A stretch of 64,000 nt of DNA from Lathyrus oleraceus (GCF_024323335.1 NC_066581.1:462024289-462088288); one strand, 5' to 3'; counted from the stretch's first letter, positions 46,406-58,952 are shown. Translations and numbers: made by a program. The notes: generated by a model from the letters alone, not told the origin.

Positions 46406-48094
46406 CTAAGACAGACGGTCTTCCGGAATGAGAGTCTTCAGGTAATGGCACTGGTCTATCAACAGTGAGCATTCTGAACATTCTGGTAGAGGGGTAATCT
46501 TCTCTTTCAGTTGTCTTCTAAGCTCCAAGACTTCTCCTCCAAGATAATCCTCTGATTTCTGTCTCCACTCCATCTCTTTCTTCAACTGAGCGTCATTGTC
46601 TTTGAGTTGCTTCTCTAGGTCTCTGATCTTCTTCTGATAATTGACTTCTGCTCTCTGTAGCCTCAAGCACTCCCTATGCTCTGCATCTAACATGGATTCC
46701 ATCTCATCATATGATCTCTTCTTGTTCCTTGCTCTACTAGCATCCTCTCCTTGCACTTCCCTGAGTTGATGGGCCAAGTGCAGTCTATCAGCCTTAGCTT
46801 TGTACAGCTCCATCTGGGTGTCCTGCTCCTTCTCTCTCAGACAACGACTCTCCATCAAGGCTTGCTTATAGTGCTCAGCAGGCACACTATCAGCAAGAAC
46901 CAAAGGTGGTTGCTCCTGCAACGGCTCCATCCTACCATAGGGTAGCAGCAAAGTTTCCACTCTCTTCTTTACCCAATCGGTGTAATCGGGCATTGCAATG
47001 GCAAACTTCTTCCCTAAGACGGATCCATCCTTCGCTTCAACAAATTTCCAGGCTCTCCCAATCTGCTCTAATCTAACAGGGTCAGTATGCTTCTCAAAAT
47101 ACACACTCTCAACTATCTCAGCTTTAAGTGGCCTTCTACTCATGACAAACCCTAGCTGGCGAAGAGAAAGAACTGGGTTGTAATTGATGCAACCCTTGGT
47201 CCCCACGAGTGGCACATTCCGGAATTCACCACAACTCATGATAACATCCTTCACATCCATCCGGTATGACTGCCATCTGATGTCGTAGGAGGTGAGCGAC
47301 ATGACCCTCTGAGTCCACTTAAGAGTGCTCTTGGTATCCACAAATGGTCCACTGACAGGCAGCAGCGACATAAACCATCTGAACAGGAGAGGTAAGCAGC
47401 ACCTGATGGCTCCACCCTTACCATGCCTACTGTGGATGGCATAGTAAGTATCAGCTAGAAGGGTTGGGACTGGATTCCCTCTGATAAAAATGCTGATGGC
47501 AGCATGGTCAACAAAATTTGGCATACTGGGAAATAGGATGATTCCATATATCAAGGCGGCAAGCTGCGCGTGAAAAACTTCCCAATTTCCCTTTTCTGCT
47601 TCATCTCTGGCTACTCTCAACAGAAATTTCAATGGCAGACCCACTACTTCCCCACAGGGCTTCCAATTCTCACCAACTTCCTTGACACTCATTCGTAGAG
47701 CTCTGGCAATCAATCTGAAGTCAACCTCCTTTGGGACGTCCAAGAAGGGAGTCTGATGCTGAACCGGGACGTTCATCAGAATAGAGTACTCCTCGAGAGT
47801 AGGTGCTAGCTGATAATCTTGAAATGTGAAGCATCTGAGCTCTGGATCATAGAACTGTAGTAGTGTCTGCAGAGGCACCGGATCCACTACTGTCTTCAGC
47901 ACTGTCAAGATATCTCCATACTGTCCAACGAAACTCTTCAGACGATCATCTGTCACAAAGCTACCCAACTCAATCAGTGAAGTCAACGGCTCACGATGGA
48001 AACTGTAGGAACAGGTCTTCCGCTTCGGCTCTGAGACTGTTGCCATCTCTATCAGTAGACAAGCTCTGGAATGTACCTGAGAAATGATATGCAT
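46406..48094 (-). CDS. Ogre-1 ORF1, extra protein upstream of gag
   Basis: 562 codons. An ORF between 5' LTR and gag is a hallmark of Ogre elements; its function is not known. Residues 1-390 form a globular part with QFYDPELRCFTFQDYQLAPT, NPVPTLLADTYYAIH and GTKGCINYNPVLSLRQLGF, reminiscent of plant-mobile-domain-like proteins (DUF7745 type as I recall, to be checked). Residues about 410-540 are rich in Glu/Lys/Gln with heptad-like spacing (QLREVQGED, LEKQLKDNDAQLKKEMEW), a probable coiled coil. The C-terminus has a CSLL/C motif. The broken copy at 10030-11738 shows the globular part is conserved between families. The ORF is intact here. Confidence 0.85.
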   Translation of the reverse strand: MHIISQVHSRACLLIEMATVSEPKRKTCSYSFHREPLTSLIELGSFVTDDRLKSFVGQYGDILTVLKTVVDPVPLQTLLQFYDPELRCFTFQDYQLAPTLEEYSILMNVPVQHQTPFLDVPKEVDFRLIARALRMSVKEVGENWKPCGEVVGLPLKFLLRVARDEAEKGNWEVFHAQLAALIYGIILFPSMPNFVDHAAISIFIRGNPVPTLLADTYYAIHSRHGKGGAIRCCLPLLFRWFMSLLPVSGPFVDTKSTLKWTQRVMSLTSYDIRWQSYRMDVKDVIMSCGEFRNVPLVGTKGCINYNPVLSLRQLGFVMSRRPLKAEIVESVYFEKHTDPVRLEQIGRAWKFVEAKDGSVLGKKFAIAMPDYTDWVKKRVETLLLPYGRMEPLQEQPPLVLADSVPAEHYKQALMESRCLREKEQDTQMELYKAKADRLHLAHQLREVQGEDASRARNKKRSYDEMESMLDAEHRECLRLQRAEVNYQKKIRDLEKQLKDNDAQLKKEMEWRQKSEDYLGGEVLELRRQLKEKITPLPECSECSLLIDQCHYLKTLIPEDRLS

Positions 48095-48834
48095 GCAGAG
48101 ATTAGTTTTTTTTTCTCTTTTTTTTTTTTGATTGATTTTTTTGATTTTTTTTTACTGCGTTTCTTTTGAAAAAAATAAATATGCTATGATGCAAATGATG
48201 CAGACTGGACTGGCTGGTTGTGCAAACTCTGATCACTAGGTCGAAGCTTCAGTCAAAAATCAGAACCCAAATCCAACTTAAGGTCAACTGAACACACTGT
48301 TGTCTGAACTAGAGTCACCAACAGAACCAAGTTACCAACGGTACCTGTAATGATCAACCCTTCCCCACTCACGGGTGTAGTCTAGGCCAGGGTAAAGGCT
48401 GAGAGAAACGCAACATAAATAACCTTTCGCAGAATACCATCATATACACACCCGAAGTATGTAACGACGATACCCCACCAGGGTCTGAACTGCTCGTGAT
48501 ATCAATGTTCCGCTAAGTGGCGCCATACCACCCGCTTCCCATGAATCACTCTATTCCTAGGTTTCCTAGATTTCACTCATGGTCTGGGTATTGGACCTTT
48601 TACCTCAACTGACACCCACCCCACACAGAAAAACAGACAACCAGCCAGGCAGTAATGAATAATGAATATGAATGCAAACATTAATGCACACAATCAATGC
48701 AATCAATAAATGAAATGAACAACTAATGAAAGCAATAAATACACACAGCACAAAGCAACCAAAACCCTAATCCTAGAGAGCGCTAGGAGAGACTCGCTCA
48801 GGGAAGATGGACCAGCATAGGTCAACTTCTCTAT
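48095..48834 (-). other. Ogre-1 5' untranslated leader
   Basis: 740 bp between ORF1 and the primer site. It contains a very T-rich stretch at 48101-48175 (A-rich in the sense RNA) and no ORF of note. The CCACTC/ACGGGTG text near 48366 is unexplained. Confidence 0.6.
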
Positions 48835-48856
48835 AGTCCCCAGCAGAGTCGCCAGC
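48835..48856 (-). promoter_or_regulatory. Ogre-1 primer binding site (Arg-tRNA type)
   Basis: The minus strand reads TGGCGACTCTGCTGGGGA beginning two bases from the LTR end. This is the complement of the 3' end of a plant Arg tRNA, as reported for Ogre elements. It fixes the 5' LTR boundary at 48857. Confidence 0.9.
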
Positions 48857-51800
48857 TGCCGCATTACGCGAAAAAACCGGCGGGAAAAGAAAGAAACAAC
48901 AGAGCCGCCACCGTGCGTTATTTATCCCAAAAGAGGGAAAGGAAACGCTCAGAGTAAACCTAGGAAAGAACATGGTCTCGCGACCAAAGAGAATGGGTTC
49001 GGGAGTCGGTTATGCGAAGGGAAGGTATTAGCACCCCTACGCATCTGTAGTACTCTACGGGATCCACGCACAAAAGGAAGGATAAATGGTTGCTAAACAC
49101 TGCTCAAACTCACACACACTGGCTGAAAGAGACAAAAGAAACTGACTGAAACTGACTCGGCAAGATATCGCATCCTGGGCCTACTTAGTCTATCAGGCAT
49201 AGACATCAGAGTCGAAGTAGTTCGGACTGGGGAAACGACACATGCTCGCTAGGATGTCGCATCCTATGCATACGTATCTTCTCGGACGAGAGAAGAATCA
49301 GAGCATTCGTAGCTCGGCTGACACGCACACAGACAAACACAGGCAAAGGCAAACGTGGAGCCTGAATGCCAATCACTGGGCTTACATCAGCATCCGAACC
49401 TAAACACACACACACTGGAACCCAAATGCCACTCGATGGACTTACATCGGCTTCCAAGCACACAACAACACAACAAGTTGATAGGGAGTCGGGGACTCGA
49501 GCCTATAACTTTCAAACAACACACACAAAAGAAAAGAAAAGGCGCCCGGAGAGATCAGCTCAATCTCTTGCCTACATACTTCATCTGGTATGAAGATCAG
49601 GGCGATGTAGTTCCCCTACGCAGGGAAAAGGACTAGCCTAACCAGATAACAGAGGGAGACACAACACTAGGGAGACTACGACTCGAGCCTAGATGTTGTC
49701 ATGCAAAGTCAACCCTAAGTTAAGGTTTCTAGCTAAATGGCACAAGGGCCAACCTATCCTAGACATGACTTGCACAGGAAGCAAGCCACACCTAACCTAA
49801 CTTGCACAGGAAGCAAGGGTCTCGATTGCAACTAGGGCAAGAGAAAGGGGAGGTCTCAATCGCAACGCGGGCGAGAGAAAAGAATTAGTGTTAGTGGTTA
49901 GTCAAACTCGACAAGACATCGCATCTCGTGCCTACGTATCTCATCTGGACATGAGAATCAGAGTTGCCGTAGTTCGGCTAAACTATTACTGTTGGTTTGT
50001 GTTTTTTAAGGGGACAACGTCACTACACAATCTACCTGATGCTCGACCTTTGGAGACTTACTCATCTGTAGTAGAAGGAGTTAACGTATCCTTAAGAGGG
50101 GATGATGTTTGTTTGTGTTTTAAAAAGGCTCAAGCAAGAAAGGAAGTTCTATACGAAGGAACCGTGCTACCTTAATTGACATGCAAACGAGACTACGCGG
50201 AGTCTAACAACCTAGGGGATACAAACACACCACACAAGCATACACAAGCACATCCAGCATAAAATAAACACACCAACAAGGGGGCTCAAGCATGGGTTAG
50301 GTTTTAGTCGAGGGGTCATATCAACCTCAACAAACAAACCTCTGGAATGGGGTGAGTGGTGCTCTTAACCTTGCCATTGAGGGGCTAAGGTGAAGCAGAT
50401 GAAAGGTGAGTGAAGATGAGACCTCACAGCTTCTATCCCTGGCCTGGGAGAGCTTAAGACAAGAATGTGTGGGTTCAGAAGGTGGGAACCCTTCTACACA
50501 TTCGAAACTGACTCAACTGTGCAATTGCACAAGATCTTGGGTTTTTATCTGTAATGCATCAACACAGTGGTGTGAGCAAAACAGAAGACACACTGAATAG
50601 CAGGGGATAGGTTGCTTATCCCTTGGTTCTGCCAATTGCCTCTTCACTTAGGAGGTCTTTGACTCTGTACAAGGACAATTTAAACATACACGAACATTGC
50701 CTCTTAAGGAGGACTTCAGACAGTTGCCTGGCCAAGTAACAGGCCAGGTCTTCCAGACTACATGAAGAAAAGGAATTATACCTCAAGCAAGTTGCTAAAT
50801 AGCAAAGCAAAGCAAGTTCAAAGAACTTAAGCAACTAATGGTACCTGAAATAGTCAAACTAATCAGTACACATTTCAACAGCTAAAGCAAAAGGAATTGA
50901 GAAACAACAGACAAATCAGGTAATCAGATGTGCAAAGCACAGGACTCAAATCATATGAGTCAAGCCACCTACAAAACCAAGAGGTTAGACAATGATATTT
51001 AAGCAAGTTCAATCAAAAGAAGTTGATCTCATTGGTCATTCGGTGTTCAACCTGAAAACATAAGCTCAATCAGTGAGTAACAGGACCACTAGGACAAGCC
51101 TAGGGTCAAAAGAGAATGAAAAAGTCAAAACAGCAAATGAAAGTCAAACAAAATCAAGTTCAAACATTTAAGAAACAAACTCAATTGGTCTTAAGTTTAT
51201 ATCATGCATCATCATCATTTCACAAACAAAAGAAGGCAAAGCATGGCAAATTGGTGCACATAGAAGTCAACAGAATGACTTGCATCAAAAGTCAACTCAA
51301 ACATTTCCAAAAATCCCCAAATAAATCATGATCAGTCCTAACACCTAGCATGGTAAGCATGTCAAATTTCATCTTATTTGGACAAGTGGAAGGCAGTCAA
51401 TGAAAATCATAAAGTCAAAGCAAATTTGAACATGCTCAATGAAGTCAACAGCAAGACTTAGCTCAAAACCAAACATAATCAATTCCAAAAATCATCAAAT
51501 AATTCATGCTCAAACAAAATCCATAACATGACATGCATATGAAATTTCAGCTCAATTAGATCATGGGAAGATGGTCAATTAAAATCAGAAAGTCAAAACC
51601 AATTCAAACAAGCACAAAGAAGTCAAACAAACATGTATCAACTTCAAAAAATCATAACTAAATGAAAACAGATGAGAAATGAATGGGATTAACACCAATG
51701 CAAAGCTTAAGATGTCTAGTATGCACATGTGAAATTTCATGATCATCCAATAAGGTATGAGAATTTCCCAAATGGAATGGCAAGATGTGTCACACAAAGT

Positions 51801-54402
51801 CAACATTTGACTAGGCAGGGAAGAAAAATCTCAAACAATTAGGAAATGGCATAATTAAATCCAAGAAAATTTACAAGTCAACTAGACATATAAGAGAAGG
51901 TTCATGCAAAATTTCACATTAATTGGAGGTCAGGAAGCATGCCAACAAAAATCATGAAATTGCATAACATTGGTGTGACACAAATTGTCACACCCTACTT
52001 CAAAAAATCACAACTCTCAAACCACATAAGATAAAATCATGATCTTTACATCAAAATAAACATGGATGAGTGTAGGTTATGCACAAAAAATTTCAGATCA
52101 AATGGATGTATCATCACAATTTCACAATGATTTTGGAAAAAGGTATGAAATATGCATACATGTCAAGAACCCTAATGCCATTAAAAATCCAGCCATCCAA
52201 AAAATCATTAAGAATCATGATAAAAAAGTAGACATTCTCATGAACATGATGCAAAAAAATTCATGATTTTTGGATTTGAAATGCACGAGTTATGAATTTT
52301 GTAAGTTGAGTAATCAATTGAAACAAAATGAGCAAAAGAACATGGTTTACTAAGTCAACAAGGTTGACCGAGTGGCATTCTGGTAATAACACCCTCATTA
52401 ATCAAAACGGTGCGTACAGGGCATGGTAAATGAAATGTTCTCATTGGTTGTCACCAATGGAACAGTAATTCAAGCAGAAAAGTCAAACAACAACAGCCAA
52501 TCCATTCACAAGTTCATGTTTTGGGCAGGTGATTAGGGTTTTGGAACAGCAACAGCGTATGTTCATCTTGTTCATCATATCATTATAAAATGAATTCAAC
52601 CAGGGCTTCATGAACAACATGGCAATGGAACAAAGACATTCATATAACATTAAACAGCCACAAACAAACATGTTTCATGTGAATTTTCTGGGCAAATCCT
52701 AGGGTTTCACTACTGTAAGCTTCATCTTCAACACTTAACATGCAGAATCAAATCACCCAGAAATCATGGATATGCATACCAATCGAACCAATGAAGCAAG
52801 CACAGTCATAATCTAGCCATGGTTTTCATTAAATCATCATCATCAAAGCAAATCGACTAAAAACAAGTTTGAGCATACAAATGAAAATCCAGATTTCTCA
52901 TGCATGACACAACCATTTCAAGCAATCCATAGTTCATTAGAATCAGCAAAGAGTAAACTATCATAAGCATAGCATGGATTAGAGAAAGAAGGTGGTCGAA
53001 ACCTTACTTGATTTTGAAGAAAGGAGTGGAGCAGTGGTTATCTTGGTGATGCAGCTCGAAACAGATGAAGCTCTTGGTTTGAAATGATGGCTGGAGGGTG
53101 GCTTGAAGCTCAGCAACTCTTGGAAACACCAAAATCGAAAATCACCATTGTTGGATTCATGGAGAAACAGAACTTGAAATGCTATTCCAGTTGGTATTTT
53201 ATGCTTAGAAACAACTCTCAATGGTGGTTAGATGATGGAACAATGAAGGATTGTTCGAGTTGTTTGGAGGTTTTGAGCAGAAATTGCAAAACGTCAAAAT
53301 CGAAATTGAGAGAGAATGAGAGTTTTCTGTGTTTAGATGGCTGCTAGGGTTTACCATTTGACAGAAAATGAGTCTTATATGGTCTGTTTAACATTGGATA
53401 AGGATGTGCTAATCAAGTTTTGCTTAATTGAAACAAATTGCTAATTTGCCAATTTTGAACAAAAATGCATATGGGAGTATGTTCTGCCCGAGTTTGGGCT
53501 TTGCACAAGTCAGAAATGAGGTCCTAAAACAATTCCAAATGGCCAATGTGATAGAAAATGCTTAATTCAAAAAGTCAAAAATGCACCTCACTTGAAATTC
53601 AAACATGCTAGGTTCAAAAATGCCATTTTGATTGGCAATGTTTTAGCACATGAAATTTATATTTTTGGAAAGAGGAGGTAAAATGTGGCTTGTAGGAAAA
53701 AACCTCACCAAAATTGGCCAAATGGTTTGAGAGATATGGCCTTTTGAAGTTCAAGATTTTGTGAAAATGATTTGATCATATCTTGACAACCATGCATGGG
53801 AATTGAGAGTTCTTGGACTTTTTGGAAATGGGAGAACAAGATCTTCAACTTTCATGTTGGGTAAAAATTCATTTGAAGCTTTTATCATGATGCAAGTTGA
53901 GGATCAAGAAGTTTCCATTTTTGGCAGTTAAAATTACAGGTCCAGTTTCTATTTTTGGAAATTTTCTGTTTGGCTTCAAATTCTTCAATGATGTTGATTT
54001 CCATGATATATGAGGCCTATTGGGACATGAATAAGCCCTCTCAAACCAAATCCATCCATCAAAACCACAAAATCAACCACAGTTGACCAACTTTGACTTT
54101 CTAGGGTTTCTGACTGACTGTGCATGAACTGATGGCTTCTGAACATCCAACCCTTGACTTAAACACTTCAAATGGACCCCCAAGTCATGTGAACTTGTTG
54201 GACAAACCCTAGGGCCTTGGCTCCTTGAGAAACACCCTTGCTTGCTTGGTTGACTGACCTCCTGATCAGTTTGACCTGATTTCTTGCTTGGCTTGCACTT
54301 GAGGCAACTGGGACAATGCAATGCTATGCAGTGGACCATGATATGCTATGACCTAATATGATAATGTATGTACAATGATAGGTGCAAATTTGAGGTGCTA
54401 CA
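48857..54402 (-). repeat. Ogre-1 5' LTR (right copy)
   Basis: 5546 bp, exactly the length of the left copy, with no net indel and about 29 substitutions by eye. Its terminal TGCCGC replaces TGTCGC of the left copy. A sense TATA box lies at 53374-53382. It carries the same hairpin modules at 49181-49972. Confidence 0.95.
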
Positions 54403-54407
54403 GTATG
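54403..54407 (+). repeat. Target site duplication of Ogre-1, right copy (GTATG)
   Basis: Matches 30273-30277; Copia-2 gag resumes directly after it. Confidence 0.95.
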
Positions 54408-55786
54408 GACACGTCAGAGCTGAATGCCCTACTTACCTCAAAATCCAAAATAAGGGGCTAGCTATCACATGGTCTGAAGGAGATTCTGAAAGTGAATCTG
54501 AAGGAGAATCTGCTAAACACGTCACTGCACTAACTAGTGTTTGTGCCACTGATGATGACTCAAGTGCAGATGAACTGACCTTTGATGAACTTGCTGCAGC
54601 TTATAAGAAGTTGTGTGTCACTAGTGCAGAAGTACGTGTACAAGGAGAAAAGCAAAAGAAACTCATCAAGGAGCTGGAAGATGAGAGACTGAAGCATCTG
54701 ACGGCCATAGAGGATCTAAATGGTGAGATAACCTTGCTGACCTCCAAGCTGAATCAGATGACTAAATCCATCGGAATGATGAATAAAGGAACTGACACCT
54801 TGGAAGAGATCCTAAAGGTAGGACAGAAGTCTGGAACCACATCTGGTTTAGGCTTTGGGAAAAGATCCTCAGCTGAACGCAAACGCCCAAAGGCTAAAGT
54901 TCAGAAATCCAAAGGGAAGTCACATCCAATGTCTCAACATCGGGGAACCAGGATGACCAATCATCAGAAGAGGAAATTCCAGAAATGGAAATGTCACCAC
55001 TGTGGTAGGCTTGGGCATATAAAATCCTTCTGCTACAGGCTTCATGGTTACCCGAACCAAGTCCCTCATGTCAGACCTAAGCATAAGACATTTAGGCACC
55101 ATGTCTCCAACAAGAAGAGACAATGGTATGCTAGGTTAGCCCACACAGCTCTAAGAGCTTCTACCAAAGAAGACTGGTACTTTAACAGTGGATGCTCAAG
55201 ACATATGACTGGTATGGAAAATCTATTGGCAGATATCCAACCTCACACTACCAGCTATGTGACCTTTGGTGATGGTGCTAAAGGAAAAATAAAAGGTGTG
55301 GGTAAGCTGGACTGCTCTGGAGTTCCAAAACTGAATAATGTGTTGTTAGTAAGAGGACTAACTACAAACCTCATCAGCATAAGCCAGCTATGTGATCAAG
55401 GGTTCTATGTTCAGTTTACTAAGGAGCTATGTATTGTGACGAATGGTGACAGTCAGGAAGTTATGAGAGGATCTAGGTCCAAAGATAGCTGCTATCTGTG
55501 GGAACCTAAAGTCTCAAACTTCTCCACAATATGCTCTTCAGTCAAGGAAGAACAGGAGGTGAAGCTGTGGCATAGACGCCTTGGACATCTCCACTTACGG
55601 GGAATGAAGAAGATCATATCCAAGGAAGCAGTCAGAGGAATTCCAAAGCTGCTTATTGATGAAGGAAGAGTCTGTGGAGAATGTCAGGTGGGCAAGCAAA
55701 CCAAGATGTCACATCCGAAGCTGGGACATCCTACTACTTCCAGAGTTCTGGAACTGCTGCACATGGACTTAATGGGACCTATGTAG
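54408..55786 (+). pseudogene. Copia-2 gag C-terminus, protease and integrase N-terminus
   Basis: It resumes in the zinc knuckle with the His and last Cys (GHVRAEC), then an acidic tract and a helical region. A second CCHC knuckle, CHHCGRLGHIKSFC, is at 54991-55032. The protease motif reads FNSGCSRHMTG: the catalytic Asp of DSG is Asn (AAC at 55184-55186). The integrase zinc region follows (LWHRRLGHLHLRG, CGECQVGKQTK) and LLHMDLMGPM, then TAG at 55784-55786 where Gln is usual. The protein would be dead even without Ogre-1. Confidence 0.92.
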
Positions 55787-58203
55787 GTTGAAAGTCTGGG
55801 GGAAAGAGATATGCATACGTGGTGGTTGATGACCATTCCAGATACACGTGGATAAGTTTCATCAGAGAGAAGTCAGATACATTTGATGTCTTCAAAGACC
55901 TGTGCATCAGACTCCAAAGGGAAAAGGACAGTTGTGTTGTCCAAATTAGGAGTGATCATGGTACGGAATTCAAGAATTCCAAGTTTGATGAGTTTTGCTC
56001 ATCTGAAGGAATAAGTCATGAATTCTCTTCCCCTATAACTCCCCAGCATAATGGGATAGTTGAAAGGAAAAATAGAACTATCCAAGAATCTGCCAGAGCT
56101 ATGATTCATGCAAAGAAGCTCCCTATGCACTTTTGGGCTGAAGCTATGAATACCGCGTGCTATGTTCACAACAGAGTCACCTTGAGAAAAGGAACCTCCT
56201 CCACTCTGTATGAAATATGGAAAGGCAGAAAACCCACTGTGAAGTACTTTCATATCTTTGGAAGTAAATGCTACATTCTCACAGATCGTGAACAGAGAAG
56301 GAAACTGGATCCCAAAAGTGATGAAGGTATATTTCTAGGATATTCCACTAACAGCAGGGCGTACAGAGTGTTCAACTACAGGACCAATGTTCTGATGGAA
56401 TCCATAAATGTCATTGTGGATGATAAAGAGGAAGGAATTGATATCATAGAGGATGTTGCAACATTCCCTGACAGTTCAACAGACATTCCAGTCAAGTCTG
56501 ATGAAGTACAGGAACCTCCTCCTGAATGTGAAGTAGATGCAACCACCAAAATGCCATCTATCAGAATTCAGAAAGACCACCCTAAGGATCTCATCATAGG
56601 GGATCCCAATAGTGGTGTGACTACCAGGTCAAGGGGAATAAGCTCAAATTCCTGTTTTGTCTCCAAGGTTGAACCCAAGAATATGAAAGAAGCCCTGACT
56701 GACGAATACTGGATCAATTCCATGCAAGAGGAACTTGAGCAGTTCAAAAGGAATGAAGTATGGGAGCTAGTTCCAAGACCTGAAGGGACCAACATCATTG
56801 GTACCAAGTGGATCTACAAAAACAAGTCTGATGAGAAAGGAGTAATTACTAGGAATAAAGCAAGACTAGTAGCTCAAGGATACACTCAAGTTGAAGGGGT
56901 TGATTTTGATGAGACGTTTGCTCCTGTGGCTAGGCTTGAGTCCATCAGATTGTTGTTAGGTATAGCATGCATTCTGAAGTTTAAACTGTTCCAAATGGAT
57001 GTGAAGAGTGCATTCTTGAATGGCTACTTGAATGAAGAAGTCTATGTGGAACAACCTAAAGGGTTCTGTGATCCTAACCAACCTAAGCATGTATACAAGT
57101 TGAGGAAAGCCTTGTATGGGTTGAAGCAAGCACCTAGAGCATGGTATGAAAGGTTGACCGAATTTCTGACCTCAAATGGATATAGAAAAGGTGGAATAGA
57201 TAAAACCTTGTTTGTGAAGGATGAAGACGGCAAAATCATGATTGCTCAAATCTATGTGGATGATATAGTGTTTGGTGGTATGTCAGAACAAATGGTAACA
57301 CATTTTGTTCAACAAATGCAATCTGAGTTTGAAATGAGTCTGGTTGGGGAACTAACCTACTTTCTTGGAATGCAAGTCAACCAAATGGAGGACTCTATGT
57401 TTCTCTCCCAAAGCAAGTATGCCAAAAACATAGTTAAGAAGTTTGGTATGGATAATGCTAGGCACAAGAGGACTCCGGCTCCTACTCATCTGAAGTTAAC
57501 CAAAGATGATGGAGGGCCTAGTGTTGATCAATGCTTGTATAGAAGCATGATAGGCAGTCTACTATACCTAACTGCAAGTAGACCTGACATTTCTTATGCA
57601 GTTGGAGTGTGTGCTAGATACCAAGAAGAGCCTAAAGTGAGCCACTTGAATCAAGTCAAAAGGATTCTCAAGTACATCAATGGGACTTGTGACTATGGGA
57701 TGATGTACTCACATGGGTCTGAGCCTGTCCTATCTGGGTACTGTGATGCTGACTGGGCTGGGAGTGCTGATGACAGAAAAAGCACATCAGGAGGATGTTT
57801 CTTCTTGGGAGACAATCTCATATCTTGGTTCAGCAAGAAGCAGAATTGTGTATCTCTGTCCACTGCAGAGGCTGAATACATAGCTGCTGGAAGCAGTTGT
57901 TCCCAACTGGTTTGGATGAAACAGATGCTCACTGAGTACAATGTCACTCAAAATGTCATGACATTGTTCTGTGATAATCTCAGTGCCATCAATATTTCCA
58001 AGAATCTCATCCAACACAGCAGGACCAAGCATATTGACATTAGACATCACTTCATCAGAGATCTGGTGGAAGATAAGGTGATCACCTTGAAACATGTAGC
58101 CACTGAACTTCAACTGGCTGACATACTTACAAAGGCTCTGGATGCTACTCAGTTTGAAAACTTAAGGGGCAAACTGGGAATATGTCTCTCTGAGAACTTA
58201 TAG
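55787..58203 (+). pseudogene. pol: Copia-2 integrase core, reverse transcriptase and RNase H
   Basis: After the TAG, a one-base loss in the G-run at 55798-55802 changes frame. The new frame is open from about 55802 to the TAG at 58201-58203. It holds integrase [18 protein letters not shown] and [10 protein letters not shown] (catalytic Glu), the copia FGSKCYIL region, an acidic linker, reverse transcriptase [25 protein letters not shown] and IYVDDIVFG, and RNase H YCDADWAG and STAEAEYIA. All catalytic motifs of RT and RNase H look complete. It cannot be reached from gag without passing the stop and frameshift. Confidence 0.92.
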
Positions 58204-58952
58204 CAACCACTGATGTTTGGGATGTATTGTTTAATATCTCTGCCTATTAAACAATTGGAACTACGCTCTGATTGGTCAACAGATCATAGCTATGCCACTT
58301 GCAACAAGTGTGGCAACAAGAGGGTAAGGAGACACCCTAACTTGAGAAAGCCTATGCACCTACGGGAATTCAAGGATGTTGTTCATGCAGGAGTGGTTCT
58401 GGATGTCAGAAACAAAGTCATGGCATCTGATATGGTTGTACCTACAGTAAAGCAAAAGTGGGTGATTACTTGATCAAAGCTGTGAAGCAAGATCAAGTGG
58501 GTGCTAACTTGGTTGAAACTGTGAAGTAAAACCAAGTCTGTAATTCTGTCATTTTTTTCTGTTTATGTTGTTGGCTTTGGCAACATTTTTGACAAAAAGG
58601 GGGAGTAACAGGTAACAGGTGATACCCCAGACAACAGATTGGTCTGTTACAACAGACTTTCATGACAGATTCGAAGATTCCCTCCCCTGCAGTTGATGTG
58701 TGTTGAAGTTTTTATTTAACTTCTGTACCTCTGTATGTGTGTTGTGGATGTGTGCTGCAATTAGAAGTTTTTATTTAACTTCTGTATGTGTGTTGTTATG
58801 TGAAGTTTTATTTAACTTCCATGTGTGTGAGTGTGCTGCCACTCTGAGTGTATTAGCTAGGTCTATTTCCTGCTAGATGTGTGATTCCGCTGCTATGAAC
58901 TCTGTTATGGGGATCAAAGTGTTTTAGCCAAAAAATTGCCAAAGGGGGAGTT
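58204..58952 (+). other. Copia-2 3' noncoding region with two polypurine tracts
   Basis: The 3' polypurine tract AAAGGGGGAG lies at 58941-58950, two bases from the LTR. A second tract, ACAAAAAGGGGGAG, lies at 58592-58605, a feature of SIRE-type elements. Three hairpins GAAGTT/AACTTC lie at 58705-58723, 58764-58782 and 58802-58819. An 86-codon ORF at 58213-58473 has no recognisable domain and may be a relic of the extra 3' ORF some SIRE elements have. Confidence 0.75.

Larger units (their letters stand above)
30278..54402 (-). mobile_element. Ogre-1: full-length, structurally intact Ogre (Tat) retrotransposon, 24.1 kb
   Basis: Equal LTRs of 5546 bp, a 5-bp target duplication, an Arg-tRNA-type primer site, ORF1, gag-pro, a short spacer expected to act as an intron, RT-RNaseH-integrase and a polypurine tract are all present. 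All three ORFs are open and the LTRs differ by about 0.5%. With a rate of 1.3e-8 per site per year, often used for plant LTRs, this is about 0.2 million years. It may still be autonomous. Confidence 0.95.

Noticed and set aside
58213..58473. Env-like protein of a SIRE element
   Set aside because: Too short, no membrane segment or signal peptide; noted only as a possible relic.
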